This document shows, one piece after another, positions 57,801 through 64,000 of a stretch of DNA of 64,000 nucleotides. Within the stretch, counting starts at the first letter, position 1, and the number at the start of each line of letters is the position of its first letter. The notes under the pieces are model-generated. The model saw nothing but the letters and a program-made list of their open reading frames with translations, ran no database searches and was not told the origin of the DNA. Location: contig NC_070614.1 of the NCBI RefSeq assembly GCF_027172205.1, forward strand, positions 34,524,001-34,588,000. Reading direction: 5' to 3'. A program made the translations under genes and the position numbers. The DNA is from Podarcis raffonei. Lineage: Eukaryota; Chordata; Lepidosauria; Squamata; Lacertidae.

Positions 57801-60610
57801 CTGGCTTAGGCCACTATATGGGAGTTCTCTTTGCAATGTAGTTACTATTGCCTGTTATGCTACTAACCTGAAACCTGAGGTATCCTTAGCTTCATCTATG
57901 CTGCATAAATACTTGTTCAGTTTTTAGTCAGCTTTAGTTGTCAGTTGCGTGGCGAGTTCCCGCCCCCCACCAGGATAAATAAAGACACGAGACACCATAA
58001 TTTAAGGTTAATTGGGCGAATTAGGCCACAACTTTATTGAATTTCAGGAATGAGAGGCATTGGCTTAGGCATTGGTCCTAACGACTATCCGGCTCCAGCC
58101 CATTTGCTGGAGACACGGGGAAGGGTTAACCTTATATCGGGGGAGTCTCCTGCCAAGGCACGTCGACTAGGAGCTCCCCCGGGTCACCGCTCTGGGGCGT
58201 GCCTTTGGCCCTCACCTCCATAGGCTTCGGACAGGGCCACGCCCCCCGGAGTCCTTTAACGGACCACCCTTCGGTCGCTGGGGGGAGGTGATGGCGTTCC
58301 TCCCCCCCCACACATCCTCTTAACCCCTTCTTACCAATGCCTACCGCCAATGCCGAGAAGTTGTGACGAGTTGCTACGAGGTAGGCGAAAAACCAAAAGG
58401 CCAGAAATCGCCAATTGGGAAAAATTCCTACCATGCCCCTTGCGGCGACAGACCGAAGTCCATAGCAAAGTCAAAGACCTACCTAAGCCTAGTTAAAGGG
58501 AGGGAGGGTGGGAAAACATGGGGGTGAGCCGGCGAAAAGAGGGTGAGCCCCCTCCGTGCCGGCCCTAAATAGGGCAGGCCATGCCCCCCCCAGCCAGCCA
58601 GCTGATTGGCTGGCTGGGGGGGGCAGACCCGACCAGGATTCCCCTGCTCTCGCGGGGGCTGCGACCAGCCCCCGCTCATGTGGGGTGGGCGTGAAGCCCG
58701 CAACCCCACCTCCTGGGCAGGCCGGAAGTGGCTTTAGCTTTGTTATTTCATGGAATTGTTGAGCTGGAAGAGACCCTGAGGATAATCTAGTCCAACCCCC
58801 TATGATGCAGGAATATGCAGCTGTCCCATATGGGGAACAAACCTGCAACCTTTTTTAAACCTTGTAACTTTATTTTAGTACAGTGGTACCTCGGGTTACA
58901 TATGCTTCAGGTTACAGACACTTCAGGTTACAGACTCCGCTAACCCAGAAATATTACCTCAGGTTAAGAACTTAGCTTCAGGATGAGAACAGAAACTGTG
59001 TGCTGGAAGCGCAGCAGCAGTGGGAGGCCCCATTAGCTAAAGTAGTACCTCAGGTTAAGAACAGTTTCAGGTTAAAAACGGGCCTCCGGAACGAATTAAG
59101 TTCTTAACCCAAGGTACCACTGTAATGATTTATTATACTTTTTAAAATAAGTTTTGTTTTTTGAGTTCCTGGACCTACCCAGCTTGGTTACATTCCAGAA
59201 ATGGGTCAGTCTCTACACTATGATCTGCCCTGTCTGGGGACAGTAAATATATTAATTTTAACTGAGGTATATACATTTTCATCAAGACAACCATAGCAAT
59301 TCAATAAAACATTGAGTTAGACCTATAAACCTCCAAGACACTTAACTCACCGATCCTACTCTTCATGGTGTAAATGCTGAATGTATCCTTAAATAAAGAA
59401 AGAAGATTCCACCTAAACATTAGGAAGAACTTCCTGACAGTAAGAGCTGTTCGACAATGGAATTTGCTGCCAAGGAGTGCGGTGGAGTCTCCTTCTTTGG
59501 AGGTCTTTAAGCAGAGGCTTGACAACCATATGTCAGGAGTGCTCTGATGGTGTTTCCTGCTTGGCAGGGGGTTGGACTCGATGGCCCTTGTGGTCTCTTC
59601 CAACTCTATGATTCTATGATTCTATGATTCTATGAGTGTGAAATGTTCTCTGCAGAAAAAAAACAATTACAGCATGTTGTGATTAAGACTACATGTTTTC
59701 TTTTATAGACATGAATGACTGTAATACATGCTCAGATGAAGAATATCCAAACAAGAACCAGAATTTGTGCATACCAAAGGATATAAGTTTCTTATCTTAT
59801 GGAGAACCTTTGGGCATCAGCTTAGCTTGTTTTGCTCTTTACTTTTCTATGATCACAGCTCTAACGCTGGGAACATTTATGAAGCACCACAACACGGCCC
59901 TTGTCAAAGCCAACAATCGAGACCTCACCTACACTCTCCTCATCTCACTCCTACTCTGCTTCCTTTGTGTGTTTCTATTTATAGGCCAACGGAATATGGT
60001 GACATGTCTCCTCCGACAAACGGCTTTTGGCATCATCTTCTCAGTAGCTGTTTCTTGTGTGTTGGCAAAAACTATCACAGTGGTTTTGGCTTTCATGGCC
60101 ACCAAGCCAGGATCTAGGATGAGGATGTGGGTGGGGAAGAGATTGACTAATTCCATTGTGGTTTCCTGCTCCCTTGTACAAGCAGGTGTCTGTGCTGCCT
60201 GGTTGGGATCCACACCCCCATTCCCCGATGCTGATGTGCACTCAGTGACTAAAGAAGTTGTACTGGAATGTAATGAGGGATCTGTGACTATGTTTTACTG
60301 TGTCCTGGGCTACATGGGCTTCCTGGCTCTTGTCAGCTTCACTGTGGCCTTCTTTGCCAGGAAGTTACCTGACAGTTTCAATGAAGCAAAATTCATCACT
60401 TTCAGTATGCTGGTCTTTTGCAGTGTTTGGCTATCTTTTGTTCCAACCTACCTTAGTACCAAGGGGAAATACATGGTAGCTGTGGAGATCTTCTCTATCT
60501 TAGCCTCTGGAGCTGGTCTGCTGTGCTGCATCTTTGCTCCCAAATGCTACATTATTTTGTTGCGACCTGAGCTGAACAACAGAGAGCTTCTAGTAAGAAG
60601 TAAGGTCTGA
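48680..60610 (+). CDS. V2R-D: complete vomeronasal type-2 receptor, six exons, 866 aa
   Basis: Exons 48680-48897, 50828-51119, 52266-53111, 55486-55701, 56314-56440 and 59709-60610 join to 866 codons plus TGA. Leader [10 protein letters not shown], flytrap, cysteine-rich linker, seven helices ending [13 protein letters not shown]. It is the most divergent of the four: exon 3 is five codons shorter than in genes A and B, and exon 4 lacks four codons near the end of the flytrap ([12 protein letters not shown]). Introns 2, 3 and 5 carry L2, BovB, another LINE, CR1 and MITE insertions, but all splice sites are canonical. Confidence 0.94.
49014..49154. mobile_element. hAT-type palindromic MITE, degraded copy
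   Basis: 141 bp, CAGGGATAGCCAATGTG...CACAATGGCTACCCCTG inverted ends, with ACTACAACTCCCATCAGC inside, like the 6768-6903 element. Flanks CATTAAGT / ATTTAAGG are only partly alike, suggesting age. In V2R-D intron 1. Confidence 0.7.
50090..50465 (-). mobile_element. Decayed CR1-like LINE tail
   Basis: Phrases such as AGTTGGAACAAAGTCTGTGC and CTAAATATGCCCAGCTCACTC are typical of CR1/L3 3' regions. No open frame remains. Orientation is tentative. Confidence 0.4.
50828..51119 (+). CDS. V2R-D exon 2
   Basis: 292 nt, acceptor CATTCTAG, donor [44 protein letters not shown] and [10 protein letters not shown], ending KIPQ. The open frame runs into the intron only by chance and meets an L2 fragment. 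Confidence 0.93.
51216..51740 (+). mobile_element. L2 LINE 3' end in V2R-D intron 2
   Basis: Encodes [20 protein letters not shown] and [12 protein letters not shown], then [19 protein letters not shown], and ends GGGAAACCCAGCCAGATGGG plus (ATT)n. 5'-truncated, same subfamily as 45357-46680 but opposite strand. Confidence 0.9.
52266..53111 (+). CDS. V2R-D exon 3
   Basis: 846 nt, acceptor TCTTTTCAG, donor [56 protein letters not shown] and [12 protein letters not shown]. Confidence 0.94.
53285..53815 (-). mobile_element. Non-LTR retrotransposon endonuclease fragment
   Basis: Minus-strand frames contain [15 protein letters not shown] (LQET motif), then [14 protein letters not shown] and [14 protein letters not shown] (GDFN motif), the N-terminal half of an AP-endonuclease. 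Frame-shifted, with no RT attached. Clade not assigned. In V2R-D intron 3. Confidence 0.75.
54213..54274. repeat. Perfect 22-bp inverted repeat at the BovB 5' junction
   Basis: CATAGTATTATGAGTTGTTG plus TC (54213-54234) is exactly complementary to 54253-54274, with an 18-nt spacer. The right arm abuts the BovB sequence, and the target word ATTATGAGTTG recurs at 54705-54715 beyond the BovB 3' end. Confidence 0.85.
54275..54704 (+). mobile_element. BovB (RTE) LINE 3' end, plus-strand copy
   Basis: Encodes pieces of the BovB RT C-terminus ([68 protein letters not shown]) and ends GGGCACGACTAAACAACTAA. 5'-truncated with a frame change near PWT; target duplication ATTATGAGTTG. In V2R-D intron 3. 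Confidence 0.92.
54770..55215 (+). other. Possible decayed LTR fossil
   Basis: Purine-rich left part and a right end with GTGTAAATAAACCATATATC, then AAAGACACCACAGTTTCTGC, reminiscent of an LTR R/U5 region. No matching ends or target duplication were found, so the class is uncertain. It would be old. Confidence 0.35.
55486..55701 (+). CDS. V2R-D exon 4
   Basis: 216 nt, 12 nt shorter than its paralogues, acceptor CAACCTAG, donor [47 protein letters not shown], ending ITWYSWFNQ. Confidence 0.92.
55702..56313. other. V2R-D intron 4
   Basis: A/T-rich intron, no element recognised. Confidence 0.5.
56314..56440 (+). CDS. V2R-D exon 5 (cysteine-rich domain)
   Basis: 127 nt, acceptor TGGATTAG, donor [28 protein letters not shown], then [18 protein letters not shown]. 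Confidence 0.92.
56815..56980 (+). mobile_element. Decayed L2-like scrap in V2R-D intron 5
   Basis: TTTGTCAAATTGACTATTGT, then AATCTACTTTACTTG reads like the L2 DYCNALYL block. The rest is eroded. Confidence 0.4.
56981..57949. other. Unassigned part of V2R-D intron 5
   Basis: Open frames exist on both strands (the longest is 133 codons on the minus strand, 57116-57517), but no domain is recognisable and no splice context supports an exon. Probably unrecognised repeat DNA. Confidence 0.4.
57950..58740 (-). repeat. GC-rich unclassified repeat in V2R-D intron 5
   Basis: Sharp compositional change against A/T-rich surroundings. The minus strand carries TTCAATAAAGTTGTGGCCTA, a polyadenylation-like signal, at its right-hand (5' of plus) end. 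Its left end is related to 45285-45340. Many CpGs remain, suggesting either youth or lack of methylation. May be a retroelement terminal region; no proteins recognised. Confidence 0.45.
58583..58624. repeat. Perfect 18-bp GC hairpin
   Basis: GCCCCCCCCAGCCAGCCA (58583-58600), loop GCTGAT, then its exact complement (58607-58624). Lies inside the GC-rich repeat. Confidence 0.92.
58745..58855 (-). mobile_element. CR1-like 3' scrap
   Basis: TTTCATGGAATTGTTGAGCT, GGAAGAGACCCTGAGGATAA and CTAGTCCAACCCCCTATGAT match the common CR1/SINE 3' region in sauropsids. Orientation tentative. Confidence 0.55.
58881..59122 (-). mobile_element. TA-flanked MITE (Tc1/mariner-like), copy 2
   Basis: 242 bp, same length and family as 21899-22140 but in opposite orientation. 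CAGTGGTACCTCGGGTTA and TAACCCAAGGTACCACTG ends, TA on each side. Confidence 0.87.
59396..59637 (+). mobile_element. CR1 LINE 3' end
   Basis: TTAGGAAGAACTTCCTGACA, GTGGAGTCTCCTTCTTTGG and GGGGGTTGGACTCGATGGCC, ending in tandem ATTCTATG units, the CR1 3' hallmark. Ends about 70 bp before V2R-D exon 6. Confidence 0.9.
59709..60610 (+). CDS. V2R-D exon 6 (seven-helix domain)
   Basis: 902 nt including TGA, acceptor TTTTATAG, phase 1. [54 protein letters not shown] and [19 protein letters not shown]. Uninterrupted. Confidence 0.95.
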
Positions 60611-60944
60611 AGTGTTGTTGCATCTGCATCATACCATATAATTTCAAAATCTAGTGTTGTACATCAGCGTGAAAAGCAGAATATTAGCTGGTAAGGATTT
60701 CCTCCTATAGGGTACAGGTTACTGGTCCTTCACTGAGACTTTGCGGGGGGTGCCTCATTCTATTTCTAAATTTGGGATCTGTAGGGTGGGGGGTGCACAC
60801 AAACTCCTATTCTTTTCATGGGACTTAGAAGTAAGGGACTCATTGTATCTAACACCTTGTAGGCTTTCATACATGATCTGTGGGCTGCATTTGGAGCACA
60901 CACAGCTGATTTGTTGGTTCATTTAGCTCAGGATTGTCTGGGCC

Positions 60945-61170
60945 AGTGTCCCAAGGCAGTGGTGAACTGGATGAGGGGCAATACACCAAATCTTGGGAAG
61001 ACAGATGTTCTATGTTTAGTTGGTTCCTGTATCCAGAGGACGGGCCCACTGCTTGTCCTGGATGAGTCTAAACTCCCTCTAAAGGAGCAGGTGCATAGCT
61101 TGGGAATACTCTTGGATATGTGTTAATCATAAGAGGCCCAAGTGACCCTGGTGGGTTGCCGTTCCTTTTA
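60945..61170 (+). mobile_element. Decayed L2 RT scrap downstream of V2R-D
   Basis: Encodes LGKTDVLCLVGS, then LPLKEQVHSLGILLDM, equivalent to the L2 NPDKTEVL...KDQVHSLGV block. Remainder lost. Confidence 0.7.
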
Positions 61171-61219
61171 CCAGCTTCATTTCTTATGGCATCTATGAAT
61201 GTACATTATGTGGACAAAC

Positions 61220-61388
61220 ATGTTTTCCATAGCAATTCCCAGGGGAAATGCCCAGATCTGAACAGGTGATTTCCTGATTCATTAATTCTGAAAAGCCCCA
61301 ATTTTTGTGCTCATCCAGCCCACTGTAGAATTTCAGTTGCCATGAACAAAACAAGTAGCAAAGGCACTAAAGGATATTACAAATCTGT
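61220..61388 (+). pseudogene. V2R upstream-block relic without an exon 1
   Basis: TAGCAATTCCCAGGGGAAAT, CCAGATCTGAACAGGTGATT, ACTGTAGAATTTCAGTTGCC, AACAAAACAAGTAGCAAAGG and CACTAAAGGATATTAC, in the same order as the block before V2R-B. No signal-peptide exon follows before the V2R-E block about 1.9 kb away. Probably the front of a lost gene. Confidence 0.6.
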
Positions 61389-62290
61389 CCCCCACCATTT
61401 ACAGATGGAGGGGCTGGGGACCAAGGACAGCCATCTGTTGTGATCTCTGATTCTTTGCACTATTGACCCTGAAGCTCAGGATTATCTGGCTATGTGTGCA
61501 GAGTTAGGGCAGCATCACTTAGAATCTAGGGGCTGAATTATTACTTAAAAAAAATCACTTTAATACAGACCTGGAGAGTTTACTAACTTCTTTATTGAGA
61601 AATACACATAATTTTACATGGTTTGCTGATATTACCCTCAAACTCAGGCAAATAGGGGTTGCAATAGATTCCCTTCTTCTATCGGATGAGTCACAAATCT
61701 TCTTTCTCATCAAGCAGAGATTGCTAGACCATGAAATGCAAAAACTCTACCTCTCCCAGCCTTTTGTATTTTCATGGAGCAATGCCTTATTATTTTTATA
61801 ATTTAGATACTCCATCGCATCACAGATATTTTATGCTAGCTTGTCTAAATGCCATCCCCTCATCTGCTCTGTTCGGAAGGTTTCCCATTCCAGAACAGAT
61901 TCTGCTCCTGTAATAAGAAAACACAAGTTGCAATACATCACATAATTTTGGGTTACTGTCTCCTTGACGCCCTTCGCAGAGATCTCCTAGGGACGCCCTT
62001 AAAGCTTAAAATATTTGTTTCTGGCACTTTTCTTGGAAACAGAATGGAAGAAGTGGGAATGGAAGTATAATTTTCTTTAAACTAGAATGAAAAATCATGG
62101 CAAATGCAACAGGAAATGGGATCAGAAGATATGGAACTGGATGTGAATTAATTAATACAAAGTAAATAAATATGGAATATTGTTCTAACATATGACCACA
62201 GCAGAAAGACTCTTGTGTGATTAAAGACAGAGATTTAGCATTGTTTAAAAAGTTTGGGGAAAAGCTTACATAAGGATATAATCCCTAAAA
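61389..62290. other. Spacer between V2R-D and V2R-E
   Basis: No gene recognised. The stretch 61560-62020 has LINE-like character but no identifiable motif. Confidence 0.4.
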
Positions 62291-62826
62291 TACCGTATTT
62301 TTTGCTTTATAGTGTGCACTTTTTCCCCTCCAAAAATTAAGGGGAAATGTGTGTGCGACCTATGGAGCGAGTGCAGGCTCCTTGGCTTCAGCGATAGCAA
62401 GGTGAAGCCTCCGAAGTGCAGAGGGAGCGCTCCCTCTGCGCTCCTGAGGCTTCGCATTGCTTTCGCTGAAGCCTGGAGAGCGAGAGGGGTCGGTGCGCAC
62501 CGACCCTTCTCACTCTCCAGGCTTCAGGGATAGCTGCCTGAAGCCTTCGGAGTGCAGCGCGAGTTCCCGCTGGGCTCCGCAGGCTTTGGGTTCCTTTTGC
62601 TGAAGCCGGGAGAGCAAGACTCTCCTGGCTTCAGCAGAGAGGGAGAGCTGCACAGCAACCCTTCAGCCAAGCAGGAGGACAAATGGAAGGGGCTCTGTTT
62701 CTCCTGCCGCTTCTCTGAAGGGTCGCTGAGCAGAGAGGGGGAGATTTATTTTTTTTCTTGTTCTCCCCCTCTAAAACAAGGTGCGTCCTATGGTGCAGTG
62801 TGCCCTATAGAGCGAAAAATACAGTA
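62291..62826. mobile_element. MITE with TACCGTATTTT ends, copy 2 (GC-rich core)
   Basis: About 536 bp; left TACCGTATTTTTTGCTTTAT, right ATAGAGCGAAAAATACAGTA, complementary. The core is GC-rich with repeated GCTTCAG/CTGAAGCC words that can fold. Non-coding. Termini related to 47876-48326. Confidence 0.78.
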
Positions 62827-63304
62827 GTAGGAACTCACAGATTGGGGGAAATCATCAAGGAGAGAATGGGTTCTTTTTTGTTTGAGGGCCTTCTTCCTTT
62901 ATACTAACAGTTTACAAAGTAACTTTCTTTACAAGTATTTTGTATTTTTAATTAAAAGTTAATGGTTGTCTTTTAGCTCACTGACTATATTTTGTTAAAG
63001 CTAAATGTGCTTTACATGTTGAAATTTGTAAAACTGCTGAGTTAAGAAACACAGAATTAAATGGAGCTTTCTCTCAAACAACTATTACATGTATAGACTA
63101 GAGGTCCTGCCTCATGGCTTCTTCAGAGTTGTGAACTGAGGTTCCCATGGCCTGATTCCAAGATGCTACATACACCATTTTACATTTTGGAGTCTCCTTT
63201 GGCTACAGGAGCTGTTAGGATGAATTCCAAACTTCACCATTTCCCTCTCCACCACTGTTCCCATATAATTAACGAAGGAGAATTTAAAATGAGAGTTGTA
63301 AATA
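62827..63304. other. Far upstream flank of V2R-E
   Basis: No gene. The part from about 63165 (CATTTTGGAGTCTCCTTTGG) is related to the flank of the orphan exon 1 near 31815 (CATTTTGGAATCTCCTTTCG), extending the shared V2R 5' flank. Confidence 0.55.
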
Positions 63305-63470
63305 TTCCCCAGCAATCCTACAGGGAACCCAGCATTTTGTCTTTCTAATTACCTTACCTACAGATCAAAAGGTCTGTAATTAATTCTGCTGCTACTCAAA
63401 CCCCTGGTGAAGCTTCAGTGGCCACTGGAAAAACTCAAAGCAAAGCTTGCGGATGGTCTGATAAATATAG
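63305..63470 (+). promoter_or_regulatory. Conserved V2R upstream block, gene E
   Basis: CCCAGCAATCCTACAGGGAA, AGGTCTGTAATTAATTCTGC, AGCTTCAGTGGCCACTGG and AACTCAAAGCAAAGCTTGCG. Nearly identical to the gene C block; contains TAATTAATT. It ends about 147 bp before the ATG. Confidence 0.62.
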
Positions 63471-63617
63471 ACATGATTATGATCCTCAATATTCAAGATT
63501 TCAGCCTCTCATGAAACTATAGTACCTTTCAGGTTAGACAGTTAGATATCTTGATAGTTCTGTAGAAGAGATTAAATGAATCTGTGGATAGATAGAATAT
63601 GTGCCCTTGTATGCAAG

Positions 63618-63829
63618 ATGTTGGTTGTCTTGCTGCTGGCACTATTTACTCCAAAGGTATGTCAGCTCCACATAGCAAATTGCAAGGTTCCATATATACA
63701 CCAGCCACTTCATAAGTACCATCGATCAGGAGATTTTATCATTGGTGGCATTGCTTCTCATGGTGGCTTTGTCTCCAATCCAGGAACCTTCACTGAACAA
63801 GCCCCACCGGAATTATCTGAAGAGCTTGT
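63618..63829 (+). CDS. V2R-E exon 1 (gene runs off the window)
   Basis: 212 nt, donor CTTGT/GTAAGA, phase 2. MLVVLLLALFTPKVC leader, then KYHRSGDFIIGGIASHGGF and ELSEEL. Closest to V2R-C exon 1. An in-frame upstream ATG at 63576 would add 14 residues; the hydrophobic leader and paralogue alignment favour 63618. Exons 2-6 should follow within about 10 kb outside the window. Confidence 0.88.
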
Positions 63830-64000
63830 GTAAGAATGTTTTGTTCCCCCTTCTACTTATTATGTCGCTGGAGTGGTCAGTCCTAGAACAGCAGCCTAAG
63901 AACACTTGCTGGGGCTGCAGCCCTGTACACACGTACTTAAGAATACCTTCCTTCAAATTAAATAAGATCTATCTCTGTCTGCATGTGAAGACAGGCTCCA

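Noticed and set aside
58100-58740. CpG island promoter of a hidden gene
   Set aside because: No exon or conserved protein lies downstream on either strand, and part of the sequence recurs at 45285-45340, which favours a repeat.

Overview
The window is vertebrate nuclear DNA, almost certainly from a squamate reptile (lizard or snake, more likely a lizard). It holds a head-to-tail cluster of vomeronasal type-2 receptor genes (V2R, class C GPCR). It also holds a repeat mix typical of squamates: BovB/RTE LINEs, a Sauria-type tRNA SINE, many L2 and CR1 LINEs, L1, hAT and Tc1/mariner-like MITEs and a Ty1/copia element. No bacterial, phage or CRISPR-like structure is present.

All receptor genes lie on the + strand with the canonical six-exon V2R architecture, and every intron has the same phase (2-0-0-0-1). 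V2R-A (1061-6466) lacks exon 1, which should lie upstream of the window. V2R-B (10957-27333, 874 aa), V2R-C (36838-44298, 873 aa) and V2R-D (48680-60610, 866 aa) are complete and open on every exon. V2R-E is represented only by exon 1 (63618-63829) at the right edge. Between B and C is an orphan but intact exon 1 (32260-32477). Decayed or truncated exon-6 copies follow gene B (27549-28277 and about 28371-28560) and gene C (44349-44703), which are footprints of unequal crossing-over in the array.

Each exon 1 is preceded by a related non-coding block of about 100-170 bp, and a sixth block without an exon follows gene D. I read these as V2R promoters plus one promoter relic. The start codon is also preceded by a shared short motif around CCCTTGTAT.

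Spacers and introns are packed with mobile DNA. V2R-B carries the heaviest load: an L1 with a perfect 16-bp target duplication a few tens of bases after the exon 1 donor, a young nearly whole Ty1/copia element ending about 100 bp before exon 3, and a MITE, SINE and nested L1 cluster in intron 3. Two 2.5-2.8 kb L2 copies of one subfamily lie in opposite orientation between genes A/B and B/C.

The receptors would act in vomeronasal sensory neurons as chemosensory receptors: a large extracellular Venus-flytrap domain (exons 1-4), a cysteine-rich linker (exon 5) and seven membrane helices (exon 6). Nothing in the window forms a demonstrably new system. The most interesting items are the shared upstream blocks, the orphan first exon, the repeated exon-6 ends and the recent copia insertion.
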